DNA of 64,000 bases from Mortierella sp. BCC40632 (GCA_011634665.1 WAEK01000010.1:186001-250000), one strand, 5' to 3'; positions 8,664 through 23,500 are shown, counted from the first letter of the stretch. Notes: generated from the letters alone by a model not told the origin. Numbers and translations are program-made.

Positions 8664-11553
8664 ACACCGTGTAAAAGGGAAGGGTTGCCACGCATTAAAT
8701 AGCAACTCGGTTGTCAATAAATTCACTCTAGCTGTGCAGTTTTTTTTTTTTTTTTTTTTTTTTTTGCTTAGACTTACTGCATGTCTTGCTGGGGTTCCGA
8801 GTAAGGATACGAAGGTACTGGCAACAGAAGGATTCTCTTTTGATCGAATCTTACTCTATTAAGCTGACTTTCCTCGCATTACTGTCAGAGCAATAAGTTA
8901 CAGTCTATTCAATATCGACCATAACCGTGCCACCTTTCAAAGGAAATGACCTCACCAAAGACCAACCGACTTTAGTACATGCATTAAGTATGTCCGAGCG
9001 CGCAACGAACACTGCATCAAAGAGTGACCCATTCGGTTACGCAAGTCAAAAAAAACAACAACAAAGACGTTGAGAGAGTTCTGGACTGGATTACTGTATG
9101 CGCTATCTTTCACAGGCCCCTACTGGGGCAGGGAGAGAGTCGGTGTCCCATCATATGCGGGTAGGAACCCGGCAGTGAATCACTTGGAGAAATAGGCTAT
9201 CCAGAGGAGCAAGAGGCCAGTTCACAGGATAGGATGCAGTTTGGAGGGGACATCATGACGAACGTGCTAAGGGTTGGTCGCTCTCAGAGACCATCACCAA
9301 CTTTAAAGTAAGGACACAAGTGATGCATGTCTAGGTTTCTTGCAGCACTCTCGGATTATTCTCAGTAAGACGTGGTAGTTGATCCTTGGATTGTGGAGGG
9401 TTGGTATGGACCAAGCTGTTTTTCACAGGACTCTTTTTGCTAAGAAAGGGGTTTAATCGAGGGCAAAGAATGATGACTGCGCTTATTGAGTGGAGCGTGT
9501 AGGTGTCAACAGAGAGAGAGAGAGAGAGAGGGAGTGAGAGAGACGCAGAGAACGGGTGACTCGGAGCCAGTGATATGTGCATGGATAGGGGTAACCTACT
9601 GTTATCGTCCCTGACAGAGAGGGAATACAGAAATGGAAGCTACTAGCGTCGTGTGCCATGCTGGGTAGATTCAAGTCATCATTTTGAATGAATGGTCAAT
9701 GCAGCAAATACGTAGACCATGGTGTGCTCGTTAGACCACTCGTTGGCTCTCGGAGAGTTGAATTCCTGAGGGGCTGTTCGGATGACCATTTCTACTTGCG
9801 GCTGCATTAGTACGAGGGGATATTGAGGGTGGTCCGTGTCTTTATCTTATCGACTGCAGGGGTTCCTGGCAGGGCCGAGAGAAAGAGAGTAAACGGCTGG
9901 TCGTTTGGGCGATGGGGCGAGCACACCCATAAAAAGGTTGGGACGAATAAATGACTGCTCTAATTGCGATGCCGCCCCAAAATTTGACAAGTATGCTTGG
10001 CCACCAGAGCCCTTGGTTCGGATCATTGCTCTGCGACCTGTGCCACCCATGCCTATGGGCGAGAGGCGATCGATTGCTTTACGAAGACGCAACCTATCTC
10101 TTTTCCTACGTGTCAATATTGATATGTTCCCCTCCCTCGCACTAGCCATTTCTTTATCCACTGTCTCTCTTTTCCCCATCCAGCTACACCTCTCATCGGA
10201 GCTTTCCCAACCTCTCTCTTCTCCTCAACTCTCGGACCTGTTCTGTGGGAAAGAAAAAAAAGAGTCGAGAGTGGGGGAGAAAGAGGAAAATGCCCGGTTC
10301 TCTTCTTCCTTTTTTCCTTGATCCCAGCCAGAATATTAGGCATTGGCTGAGAGTTGGCCAAGAAAAGGGTGAAGGGAGAGAAAGGTAAAGAGAGAGAGAG
10401 AGAGAGAAGATGTGGGAAGAGAAGAGAAGAGAAAGAGGAAAAAGGAAAGAGGAAAGAGAAGAGAGAGAAAAGAGAAGAGAGAAGAGAGAAGAAGAGAGAG
10501 CTCTCTTCTCTCTCTCCACAAGAGCTGCCCTGAAATCTTTGTTGGGGGGATCTTGTCCTTGGCTGGGTTTCGCTGGAAAAAAAAAAAAAAAAAAAAAGAT
10601 TTTTTTGGTGATCTGGCCCTCAGATAAAGCAAAGGAGAGAGGAGTGTCAAATAGAGAGAGAGAAAAAAAAGTGGAGGGGAAAACGCGGCTCCAACAGCGA
10701 CTCCGGGGCATTCAGAGACACCGCTGGGTCGTCCTCCAACTGTTGCGATATGATAGGCCGCAGCCGAGGGCGACGGGCCAGACTTGCGGGGTGTATGCGA
10801 AAGTGTGGGCTAGGCGGGCTGCCGCCGGCCAAGGGTGGCCCAACCATTTCGGATCTCTGCCCGCGAGGGGTATTGTTCTCCGCCCCCGCGTATTTGCAAG
10901 GCTGCCGCGCGATATCTTGCGGGGGAGAGAGAAAGAAAGAGAGAGAAAGACAGAAGAGAAGAGAAGCAAGCGGTTTTTGGGTGTATCCTCGTCTCTCTAA
11001 TCATTAAACCAGAGAAGACAGTGGGTTGAGCTTGCTGGCAGCGTCCTAGTACAGCCATTGAATGGGACTGCTCTTCTGATCCCCGTTGCCATTTTTATGG
11101 GACACCCACCCCTCCCTTTCTTGACTCTTTCCCCATCCCTGCATCGTTCTCCCGCCAGCGGCCACCATTCGCTGTTTCTTTCATCCTCATTTCCTCATTT
11201 CTTGCATCCTCTTTCTCTCCTTCTCTTCACTCTCAAAGCATTCTTTGCATATCCCCCCTCCCCCTTTTCCGCCTCTGTACTATTTCTCTCTCTCTCTCTC
11301 TTTTTTTTTTTTTCTTTTCTTTTTAGCTTTTTGGCCGCCACCACTTGCCGCGGTCTTGTATCTATCTTCTACTCCTCTCCCCTTCGAACGAAAAGCTTCG
11401 ACAGACAATTGAAAAGTTGCATTCGGTTGTCCTAGTCTCTTCCTTGTCGTCCGTCCTCTTACTAGTCCCTGACCATCCTCAGAATCATTCAAGATCAAGC
11501 CTAATCGCCTCGGATCAAGCTTTATTTTTCATACCTTCCCTATTACCTCCAAT
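8664..11553. other. Long spacer and upstream region of the FAS gene
   Basis: I see no supportable gene in 2.9 kb. It holds a T26 tract (8740-8765), GA repeats (about 9510-9530 and 10390-10510), an A21 tract (10577-10597), a GC-richer patch (about 10680-10920) and a long pyrimidine-rich stretch (about 11100-11550) directly before the FAS start, which is typical of a strongly expressed fungal promoter and 5' UTR. Open frames here are low-complexity Ser/Leu or Lys/Arg/Glu and are not called. Confidence 0.5.
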
Positions 11554-14500
11554 ATGACGACCTCCATGCAGTCCAACCCAACCCGTCCTCTTGCCCTCAA
11601 GCAAGGGTCCTCTGAGGTCTCAATCCTCGTTCCTGCCGATGTCTGGGTCGCTGCCGAGCAGTTGCGTGAAGAGTTCCTGCTTACGAGCCATGTCGACGGT
11701 GCCGCCTCATCCGCTGATGCTTCCGAGGCATCCGAGGATCAGGCTCCTGAGATGGCTTTGGTGGCACGTTTCCTCAAGTTTGCCACTGACAAGAGCGAAC
11801 AGGTATTTTCCTTGCTCTGGTGGTTGGATTATTTGAAGTCGAGGGGAGAAAAAAAAAAGGGAAAAAAAACGAGTCGTGGGGAATCATCTGGCCTGTCCAG
11901 GCTTTTTGAGTAATAAGAGGCAGATCACGAAAAAAAAAAAAGAATATGCAGAGTTACTCTCAACGGTCCTTGTCGATGAACTGCAAAAAGGCGGTTGTAC
12001 AAGTGGACGTGCGTTGTCGAGTCAAGCATTTGACCTGGGAATACAAAGGCTTCGAGGCAGTAGCAGCAGCAAGTTATTGAAGGATGGGGCCGGCGGGGAC
12101 AGAAGAGGAGGCTGGAGCGGATTGTGAAAAAAAAAATTGGGACGCCCTCGTTTTTTTTTTGGGTGCCCCGACAAGGGAAACTGTAAAATCTCTCAGTGGT
12201 CCATTTCGGGCATGTCGAGACGAGAAGGGGGAGGGAAGGGTCTGGTTTCCCACGACTGGGGTTAGTCAAGCAGGGTCTAACCAGAGTGACACTGCCCCTT
12301 CTCTTTCTTATTGCAATGGCACCTTAGAACGACCTGTCGCTGCAGTTCGTCCCAGTCCTGAAGACGGTCTTCCTGTTCTTTGTCTCCAAATACCTCAAAG
12401 GAAACGACATCCATGCAGTCACCCGACTTCTTGCAAAAGATACCCGGGTTGTCATTATCAATGCCTTTTTCTCGGCCCTGGTCTTCCTCCGCTCGATGGA
12501 TGCCCTTGTACCCGAGGAGTATACTCCGCCCACTTCGGCCCTCTTTGCGGCCGCCAAGGGAGGCAGCGCCAAGCTGTTTGCAATCTTTGGAGGGCAAGGC
12601 AATATCGAGGAGTACTTTGATGAGTTGGCAGACATCTACACAACATATAACACCTTGGTTCAGGACTATGTCGAAGATATGGCTGCAGTGTTGCGCGAGC
12701 ATGCCAAGTCAGACGATGCCTCTGTCTTCCACTCCAAGGGTCTGGATGTCATGGCCTGGTTGAGGAACCCAGACTCGAAGCCAGATGTTGCGTATCTAGT
12801 TTCTGCCCCTGTGTCCTTGCCTTTGATCGGCCTTGTTCAATTGATGCATTACTATGTTATGCTCAAGGTAAGAGACTTTGAGAATGAGCAAATGATAGAG
12901 CTCGAGACCCGGCATAGAAAATAGCCGGGAATGGTCGAAAGACGACAGTTTCAATTGCAGAATTCTAACATCGAACAAAAAAAAAAAATGATACGATGGT
13001 TTGGATCCGGGAAATATACTAGGTTCTCGACCAGACACCCGCTCAGCTTCGAGATGTTATTTTGGGATCCACGGGACACTCGCAGGGAATCATCTCTTCA
13101 GTCGTTATCTCGTCCTCGGCATCCTATGACGAGTTCTTTGTCAACTCTCGCAAGGCACTGGGACTCTTGTTCTGGATCGGAACTCGTTCTCAGCAGGTCT
13201 ACCCCCAGACTACACTCAACCCTGCCATTCTTCAGGACTCTCTCTCGAACAACGAGGGCAACCCCACACCAATGTTGGTTGTCAACTCTCTCCGTGCCTC
13301 TGAGGTTCAGAAGTACGTCGAAGCTACAAACCTGCATCTTCCCGAAGACCGCAAGATCAAGATTGCCCTGATCAACGGCCCTCGTTCCGCAATCTGCACA
13401 GGTCCTCCTCAGTCTTTGTATGGATTGAACTTGGCCCTCCGCAAGCTCAAGGCTCCCACTGGTCTGGAACAGGGTCGAGTTCCTTTCTCGGAGAGAAAGG
13501 TCCGATTCTCTTCTCGCTTCTTGCCTATTACAGCTCCTTTCCATTCCTCGTACCTTGATGGAGTCTCTGCACTGGTCACAGAGGATATCAAGCAGTACGA
13601 CCTCACCTTTGACCATACCAAGATGACAGTCCCTGTCTTCTCCACAGACAGTGGTAAGGACATCGCCGGATCCCCCACCATCACCATGGATCTTGTTGAT
13701 CAGATTTGTTCTCTCCCTGTTCACTGGGAAAAAGCTACAGCCATGGCTGGGTTGACCCACGTTATCGATTTTGGTCCTGGTGGCTCTTCCGGTGTGGGCT
13801 CCTTGACTGCTCGCAACAAGGATGGTACGGGTGTCCAAGTTGTTCTCGCTGGCGCTACTGAGGGAGTTAACCGCGAGCTCTCTTATAAGCCTGATCTCTT
13901 TGACGCCAACCCTGCCTCGCTCCGCTATGCCCCTAACTGGGTTCGTGAGTTCCAGCCAAAGTTGGTTCGAGGTGTTGATGGCACTGTTCATATTGATACC
14001 CGTATGTCCCGTTTGCTCGCCAAGCCCCCACTGATGGTCGCTGGTATGACTCCTTCGACTGTGAACGAGACCTTTGTCAGCGCTGTCATGAACGCTGGCT
14101 ACCATATCGAGTTGGCTGGAGGTGGACACTATAACGAGGCCGCTGTCCGCAGCAAGGTCAAGAAGATCATGAACCTCACCACCCCTGGAGCTGGAATCAC
14201 CATCAACACTCTTTTCATCAATGTTCGCCAGTGGGGTTTCCAGACCCCCTTGGTTCCCAAGTTGCGTCGCGAAGGATTCCCAATGGAGGGCTTCTGCTGT
14301 GCTGCCGGTGTTCCTTCCCTCGAAGTCGCAAACGAGTTCATTAAGGACATGCACGAGGCTGGAATTCGCCATATCTCCTTCAAGCCAGGCTCGGTCGAGT
14401 CTATCCGTCAGGTTCTGGCTATTGCTACTGCTCGTCCAGAGATGCCCATCATTTTACAGTGGACTGGTGGACGTGCCGGAGGACATCACAGCTTCGAAGA

Positions 14501-17500
14501 TTTCCATCAGCCTATCTTGGAGACATACTCGGCTATCCGTCGCCACGCGAATGTCATTTTGGTTGCAGGTTCTGGATTTGGAGGTGCAGAGGATACTCTC
14601 CCTTACATCACTGGTGATTGGTCGGTCGAGCTGGACTATCCACCCATGCCATTCGATGGTGTCCTCTTCGGTTCGCGTATGATGGTCGCTAAGGAGGGAA
14701 TGGCATCTCTCGGTGTCAAGCAGGCTATTGTTGACGCTCCAGGTGTCCCTGACTCTCAGTGGGAGAAGACTTACAAGGGCCCTGCAGGAGGCGTTATGAC
14801 TGTTCGCTCCGAGTTGGGCGAGCCCATCCACAAAATTGCTACTCGTGGAGTCAAGCTCTGGAAGGAGATGGATGACACTATCTTCTCCCTCCCCAAGGAT
14901 AAGCGCGCTGCTGCCCTTTTGGCCAAGAAGGATTACATTATCAAGCGTTTGAATGCAGATTTCCAGAAGGTAAACATCTGGAAACATAATCGGTATGATA
15001 CTGGCTCGTGGAAGGCTTAATAGAGTCGGGTTAACTAATTTATTGGTTTATTTCATACATGTTAGGTCTGGTTCGGAAAGAAGGCTGATGGCAGCGTTGC
15101 TGACCTTCAGGATATGACCTATGAGGAGGTCATTAACCGCCTTATCGAGTTGATGTTTATCACCCATGAGGAGCGCTGGATCGACCATTCTCTTCGTAAC
15201 CTCTTGGGCGATGTCCTTCGTCGCATTGAGGAGCGATTTGTTGGCAAGGAGAAGGAGTCGATTATCCAAACCTACAATCAGCTCCAAGTTCCATTCGAGT
15301 TTGCCAAGGAGTTCATCAACACCTACCCTCAGACGAAGACACAGCTCTTGACTACAGAGGATGTTGGATACTTCTTGTTCTTGATGAACCGTCGCGGTCA
15401 GAAGCCAGTCCCTTTCATTCCAGTGTTGGACAAGGACTTTGAAGTCTGGTTCAAGAAGGATTCTCTCTGGCAAGCTGAGGACTTGGCTGCGGTTGTTGGT
15501 CAAGACGTTCAGCGCACTTGCATTCTCCAAGGACCCATGGCTGCCACCTTCGCCACAAAGGTCGATGAGCCTGTTAAGGATATCTTGGACGGAATCTTTA
15601 ACAGCCACATTGCATCCCTCAAGGAGCGCTACTACAACAACAACGTAGCCGACATTCCTCAGGTCGAGTATTTTGGTGGAAAGCCAGGCCGTTATGAGTC
15701 TGCATTGAAGACCGTCTCGCCTCTTGTGAAGGTCTCTCTTCAAGAGGATGGCAAGATTGCGTTGGTGGAGACTTCTACTCTCGAGGCCAGTTTGCCCGAT
15801 GCTGACGACTGGCTCGAGTTTATTGCCGGACGGGATCCTTCTTGGTTCCGTGCACTTTTGACGGCCCCTGCTGTCATTCAAGGCAAAAAGTTCCTGGATA
15901 ATCCCTTGGCTCGAATTTTCCGCCCCAGAGTCTCTCAAACTCTCCGCTTTGAGTACAAGGATAACAAGCTCGATACCGTCACTGTCTTTGATCGTCGCTC
16001 TTGGTCTGCTTCTAGCAAGTCGGATGACCTTTCTCCTGCTCTTCGTGCTCGCATGCAACCCAATGATCTGATCGAGGTTGTTCTTGTTGAAAAGAATGGC
16101 GAGCGCCTGATTCCATTCCCCTTGCTCTTCCACTACACCCCTGAGAAGGGCTACGCCACAATCCATGAGGTGATGGAGGGACGTAACGAGAGAATCAAGG
16201 AGTTCTACTACAAGCTCTGGTTCCCATCTGAGGAGAACCAGTTCAATGCTTGCCTTGCTACGGATGCCTTTACTGAGAAGTTTGTCTGCAATGGTGAGAG
16301 TGTCAACACTACCGAAATCCGTGAGTTCTGCCAGGCGGTTGGAAACCAAGCCGAGCTCTATGTCGAGCGTCGCCAGAAGGTTGTTTATGCTCCAATGGAC
16401 TTTGCTATTGTTGTTGGTTGGAAGTCGATCATCAAGGCCATCTTCCCCAAGTCAATTGACGGCGATCTCTTGAAGCTTGTTCATCTCTCGAATGGATTCC
16501 GCATGCTGGATGGCGCCGAGCCCCTCAAACAGGGTGACGTTGTTGACACTGTTGCCGAGATTGATGCTGTTATCAACAATGACTCTGGAAAGCTGGTTCG
16601 TGTCAAGGGCGTTGTTTTGCGTGAGGGCAAGCGTGTTATGGAGGTGACCTCCGAGTTTTTGTACCGCGGCAACTTTACGGATTATCATAATACCTTTGAG
16701 AAGACCGTTGAGACTCCTGTTGAGGTCAAGCTTAACTCTGCCAAGGATGTTGCTGTCTTGAAGAGCAAGGAGTGGATTCAGTGGGCCGAGGGCGAACACA
16801 CCGTCTCCCCCAATGCCCACTTGGTCTTCCGCCTCAACACCATTGTCAACTTCAAGAACAAGACCACCTTCTCTCGTGTCGAGACCACTGGAACTGTCTC
16901 GATGCAGATTTCCACCAAAGAGCATGTTGAGATTGCCACTGTCAACTATCTCAACGAGGAAGAGACCGTCGGTAACCCAGTCTTGGAGTACCTGAAGCGT
17001 CACGGAACCAGCATTGAGACTGCTGTCCACTTTGAGAATGGTGGTTACTCTGTGATGCCTGAGGGATCCTACAGCTCCGAGGTCATTTCTCCATTCAGCA
17101 ACGAGCCCTACGCTCGGGTTTCGGGAGACTACAACCCTATTCACGTCAACCCATACTTTGCGGACTTCGCCGAGCTTCCTGGCACCATCACTCACGGAAT
17201 GTGGACTAGTGCCTCTACTCGCAAGTTTGTGGAAATCTTTGCTGCTGACAATCACCCTCAGCGTGTTACGAGGTATTGTGTCATTTCGGATTGAGTATCA
17301 TCATAGCTTTGCTTTGGTTGATGAGGGTAAGCTTACATGTCTAACCTAACAATTGTTTACTGGTCGCTTCTAGCTACGAGGTCAGCTTCTTGTCGATGGT
17401 TCTTCCTCAAGATCGCCTTTCTACCAAGCTTTCGCACATTGGTATGGTGAACGGAAAGAAGATCATCAAGGTCGAAACCTTTAACCAGAATGGAAGCAAG

Positions 17501-20500
17501 GTAAGCACACTGAAACTAGTTCCTAAGGAACTTGCGAGAGAATCAATATGGCAGATCTGTGATTAACTTTTCATTCACTGTGCCTTGGCCCGTATAGGTT
17601 GTTGAGGGTACTGCTGAGATTGACCAGCCCACAATTGCCTACGTCTTCACTGGACAAGGATCTCAAGAGCAAGGAATGGGCATGGCTCTTTATGATTCTT
17701 CTCCTGTTGCAAGAGACATCTGGCAACGTGCTGACCGCCATTTCCTGGAGAACTATGGTAAGGCTTTGGAGTGTATATTTTTGATATCTTTTCTCTTTTA
17801 GGATGCGGAAGACATGTTGCTAAACCTAAATATTGGCTGATGTCTCCTTAGGCTTCTCGATCTTGGATATCGTCCGCAACAACCCTCTGAAGAAGACCAT
17901 TCACTTTGGTGGCCCTAAGGGTAATGCCATCCGCCAGAACTACATGTCTATGCGCTATGATCTTGTTGGTCAGGACGGCTCGATTCAGTCCCTGCCATTG
18001 TTCCCTGGAATCAACGAGACCACCCACTTTTACACCTTCCAGTCGCCCAATGGTCTTTTGGCTGCTACCCAGTTTACTCAGCCTGCCTTGACCTTGATGG
18101 AGAAGGCAGCCTTCGAGGATATGCGCTCCAAGGGTTTGGTCCAGGGCAACTGTGCCTTCGCTGGCCACTCTCTCGGTGAGTACTCTGCCTTGGCCTCGAT
18201 TGGTGATGTGCTCCCTATCGAGTCGTTGGTGGATGTCGTGTTCTACCGCGGTATGACCATGCAGGTTGCTGTGCCCCGTGACTCCGTTGGTCGCTCCAAC
18301 TATGGAATGGTCGCCATCAACCCCTCGCGTGTCTCCCCCACTTTCAACGACTCTGCTCTCCGATATGTCGTCGATGCTATTGCCCGCCAGTCTAATGGTC
18401 TTTTGGAAATCGTCAACGAGAACGTCGAGAACTGGCAGTACGTTGCTGCTGGTGAGTTGACAAACCTTGACGCCTTGTCGACCGTCCTGAACTATCTCAA
18501 GGTGCAAAAGATCGATCTCCAGAAGTTGATGGAGACCATGCCCCTGGAGGAGGTTAAGAAGCATCTGTCACAAATCATTGCGGGTGCTCTTGAGAAGGTT
18601 AGCGAGAAGTTGGCTAAGGATGGTTTCATCAAGCCTGAGCGGGGTGTTGCCACTATCCCCTTGGCTGGTATCGACGTGCCATTCCACTCGAGCTTCTTGC
18701 TTTCTGGTGTCGCTCCTTTCCGTACCTACCTCGCCAAGAAGATCAACCCCACCTTCATCAACGTACCTCTGTTGACCGCCAAGTACATCCCCAACTTGAC
18801 TGCCCAGCCATTCAGCATTGAAAAGTCTTATATCGAGGGTGTCTACAACCAGACCTCGTCTCCTCGTTTGGGCAAGGTTTTGAAGAGCTGGGTCGACACC
18901 AAGTTGACGGCAAAGCAGCAGCAGCGTCTCGGTTACACTCTGTTGGTCGAGTTGCTTGCATACCAGTTTGCTTCTCCTGTCCGTTGGATTGAGACCCAGG
19001 ATCGCCTCTTCAAGGAGTTCAACGTTGTGCGTTTGATTGAGGTCGGCCCCTCTCCTACTCTCTGCGGTATGGCCCAGCGCACGCTCAAGTTCAAGTATGA
19101 GGCTTACGATGACGCCCTTACTTTCCAGCGTTCAACCCTCTGCACTTCCAAGGATGCCAAGGAGATTTACTATGCCATGGACAATGTCGAGTCTTCTTCT
19201 CCTGCTCCTGCCGCTGCTACCCCCGCCCCTGCTGCTAAGGCTGCCCCCGCCCCAGTTGCCGCCCCCGTCCCAGTCGCTGCTCCTGCTGCTGGTCCTGCTT
19301 CGGCCGTTTCTGATGCTCCTATCAAGGCAGTTGAGATCCTCCACGTGCTTGTTGCTCAGAAGGTCAAGAAGACTTTGGATGAGGTTCCCCTTTCTAAGGC
19401 CATCAAGGATCTCGTCGGTGGTAAGTCCACTCTCCAGAACGAGATTCTCGGTGATCTCCAGAAGGAGTTTGGAGGCAGTGGATTCCCTGAGAAGGGCGAG
19501 GAGGCTCCCTTGGAGGAGCTTGCTAACGCTCTCCAGGGTAGCTTCAACGGTGCTCTCGGAAAGCAGACCACTTCGTTGATCTCCAAGATGATCGGATCCA
19601 AGATGCCTGGTGGTTTCTCTCTCTCTACCGCCAAGGGATATTTGAGCAAGACCCACGGACTCGGCCCTGTCCGCGCCGACGGTGCCCTCTTGGTCGGTTT
19701 GACAATGGAGCCAGCTGCTCGTTTGAACTCTGTCCCCGAGGCTAATGCTTGGTTGGACAGCGTTGCTCAGGCCTATGCCCGCCGTGCCGGAATCTCTTTG
19801 GGCGCTGCAGCCCCTGCTGGTGCAGCCCCAGTCATGATGGCTGCAGCCGCTGGCCCTGCCGCTGGTCCTGCAGCTGTTGCAGATGTCCCTATCAAGGCAA
19901 TCGATGTCCTCCACGTGATCGTGGCCCAGAAGGTCAAGAAGACTGTCGACGAGGTTCCTCTTTCGAAGGCTATCAAGGATCTTGTTGGTGGTAAGTCCAC
20001 TCTCCAGAACGAGATTCTCGGTGATCTCCAGAAGGAGTTTGGAGGCAGTGGATTCCCTGAGAAGGGTGAAGAGGCTCCTTTGGAGGATCTCGGAAATGCT
20101 CTTCAGGGCAACTTTGGCGGCTCGCTCGGCAAGCACACCACATCCTTGGTTGCCAAGTTGATCGGCTCCAAGATGCCTGGTGGCTTCACTCAGTCTTCTG
20201 CCAAGGGCTATCTTGCTTCTGCCTACGGTCTGGGCCCTCTCCGTGCCGATGGTGCTCTCTTGCTCGGTTTGACTATGGAACCAGCATCTCGTCTGGGTTC
20301 GGAGGCCGATGCCAAGGCATGGCTCGACACTGTTGCTCAAGCCTACTCTCGTCGTGCAGGAATCACTCTGGGCGCTGCTGGTGGTGGAGCTGTCGCGGGT
20401 GGAGCTGTTGGCGGTGCTGTGATGAACAGCGAGGAATTCAACCAGTTCCAGGCCAAGCAGAACGCCATGATGTACCAGCATCTGGAGATCTATGCTCGTT

Positions 20501-23500
20501 ATCTTGAGAAGGATCTTCGTGCTGGCGACAAGCTGTACGAGGAAGAGAAGATTGCTACTCTCCGACTCCAGGCCGATATTGACCAGTGGATGGCTGAGCA
20601 TGGCGACTATTATGCCGAGGGTATTAAGCCCGCTTTCAGTGTCAAGAAGGCTCGCAAGTATGACTCGCACTGGAACTGGGTCCGTCAGGATGCCTTGTCG
20701 CTCTTGTACGACATTATCTTTGGCCGCTTGACTGTCGTTGACCGCGAGGTCGTTGCTGAGTGCATCCATGTCATGAACCGTTCCAACCCTCAGCTCTTGG
20801 ATTTCATGATTTATCACATCGACAACACTGCCGCGGACCGAGGCAAGACTTATGCCCTTGCCAAGGAGTTTGGTAACATGTTGATCGAGAACTGCCGTGA
20901 AGTGTTGGAGGTTGCTCCTGTTTACAAGGATGGTAAGTTCATATGTACAAATTAAGGAAAAATTTGTTTTCTGTCATGATAATGCTCAAACTGACCATCG
21001 AAAAAAATCTTTTTTTCCAATAGTTGGTGTTCCTACTGGACCTTCCACTTCGATTGATAACCGAGGCAACATCTTGTACGAAGAGATCCAGCGTGCCGGT
21101 GTTCGTAAGCTTGATCATTACGTCAAGGATATGGCTGCTGGTGGTAAGGTCTCTGAGTTCAGTAACCGCCAGAAGGTTCAGAAGAACCTTGCCCAGATCT
21201 ACAAGATCATCAAGGCCCAGAACACGATGAAGTCCTCGACCAAGCTTACCATCAAGTCTCTCTATGGTGAGGTCATTCATGCCATGAACATGTCTAACAA
21301 CATCATTCGTGAAGAGAAGACTCGTCGTGCCAGCCGTGTCCGCCGCGCCTCTGCCGCCGTGCCCGCCGGTGATCGTCCCAAGAAGGAGGCTAAGAAGGAG
21401 ACCATCCCCTTCCTCCACCTCAAGAAGAAGAACCCTCACTCGGAGAGCGGTTGGGAGTTCAGCCATCGCCTTACCAGCGTGTATTTGGATGTGCTCACCA
21501 ACATTGCCAGGGATGGTGTGACGTTCGAGAACCGAATGGTCCTCATGACTGGTGCCGGAAAGGGTTCCATTGGTGCTGCAATCTTGCAGGGTCTTTTGTC
21601 TGGAGGTGCCAAGGTCATTGTTACTACCTCTCGCTTCAGCCGTGAGGTGACTGAGTACTACCAGTCCATCTACCAGCGCCACGGATCCAAGAACTCGAGC
21701 TTGATCGTTGTTCCCTTCAATGGAGGATCAAAGCAGGATGTCGACGCTCTTGTCAACTACATTTACGACAAGGATCCTAAGAAGGGTCTCGGCTGGGATC
21801 TTGACTATATCATTCCATTTGCCGCTATCTCTGTCCAGGGCAAGGAGATCGATAACATTGACTCTCAGTCCGAGTTGGCTCACCGTATCATGTTGACCAA
21901 CGTTTTGCGTCTTCTCGGAAATGTCAAGACCAAGAAGATGGAGAACGGTTACGACACTCGTCCCGCTCAGGTCATTCTGCCACTCTCGCCTAACCACGGT
22001 ACTTTTGGAGCCGATGGTCTCTACGGAGAGTCCAAGGTCGCCCTTGAGACTTTGTTCAACCGCTGGGTTTCCGAGTCATGGTCCGCCTACTTGACCATCA
22101 CTGGTGCTGTCATCGGATGGACTCGTGGTACTGGATTGATGAGCGGTAACAACATGGTCGCCGAGGGTCTTGAGAAGTATGGTGTCCGAACCTTCTCTTC
22201 CCAGGAGATGGCCTTCAACATTCTTGGTCTGATGCACCCCTCGATCACCAACCTTTGCCAGGTTGAGCCTGTCTGGGCCGATTTGAACGGAGGTCTTCAG
22301 TACTTGCCCAACTTGAACGAGATCACGGCCAACTTGCGTGCTGAGTACCGCCAGACATCCGAGATCCGCAAGGCTATTGTTGACGAGAACTTGGTTGACT
22401 TCAAGGCCACCCATGGAGCCGAGGCTGAGCGCAAGCACCAGCCCCACAAGGTCGTGCCTCGTGCCAACATGAAGTTCCCCTTCCCCGAGCTCAAGGACTA
22501 CAAGGATCTTTCGCACGCTCATAAGCTCCGAGGAATGTTGGATCTCGAGAACGTTGTTGTTGTCACTGGTTTCAGCGAAGTTGGACCTTGGGGCAATTCG
22601 CGTACTCGCTGGGAGATGGAGGCCAACGGCCAGTTCTCTCTTGAAGGATGCATTGAGATGGCCTGGATCATGGGCTTCATCAAGCATCACAACGGTCCCC
22701 TCAAGTCGGGCTCTCCTTACTCTGGGTGGGTGGATGCCAAGACTGGCGAGCCTGTCAAGGATCGTGATGTCAAGACCAAGTACGAAAAGCAGATTCTTGA
22801 GCACACTGGTATCCGTTTGATCGAGCCTGAGCTCTTTGGTGGCTACGATCCCAAGCGTAAGGGCTTGCTCCAGGAGGTCTTGATCGATCACGACATGGAG
22901 CCCTTCGAGGTCTCTAAGGAAGAGGCCCAGATGTTCAAGCTCGAGCATGGTGGAAAGGTTGATATTTATGAGGAAGAGAGTGGTCAATGGGCTGTCAAGT
23001 TCAAGAAGGGTGCCAACATGTACATTCCCAAGGCTCTCAAGTTCGACCGTCTCGTCGCGGGTCAAATCCCCACTGGATGGGACGCTGCCCGCTATGGTGT
23101 GCCCAAGGATATCATTGACCAGGTTGACACGATCACTCTCTATGTCCTTGTTTCGACTGTTGAGGCGTTGGTTGCTTCGGGTATTACCGATCCCTACGAG
23201 TTCTACCAGTATGTCCACGTCTCTGAGGTTGGTAACACAGCTGGTTCAGGTGTAGGAGGTATGCTTTCCCTCCGTGGTATGTACCGCGATCGCATGCTCG
23301 ACAAGCCCGTCCAGAAGGATATTCTGCAGGAGTCGTTCATCAACACCATGCCTGCCTGGATCAACATGTTGTTGCTCTCTTCCTCTGGCCCTATCAAGAC
23401 CCCGGTCGGAGCTTGCGCTACAGCTGTTGAGTCGGTCGAAATCGGTGTTGACACGATCAAGAGCGGAAAGGCTAAGATTGTGATTGTAGGAGGCTATGAC

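Noticed and set aside
10410..11000. Lys/Arg/Glu-rich and Ser/Leu-rich ORFs in the FAS upstream spacer
   Set aside because: Low-complexity products of GA/CT repeats, overlapping in several frames on both strands, with no domain.
13098..14372. 424-codon minus-strand ORF opposite FAS, and similar ones at 15048-16349 and 19132-20817
   Set aside because: Antisense shadows of a strongly biased coding sequence; the sense frame has unmistakable FAS domains.
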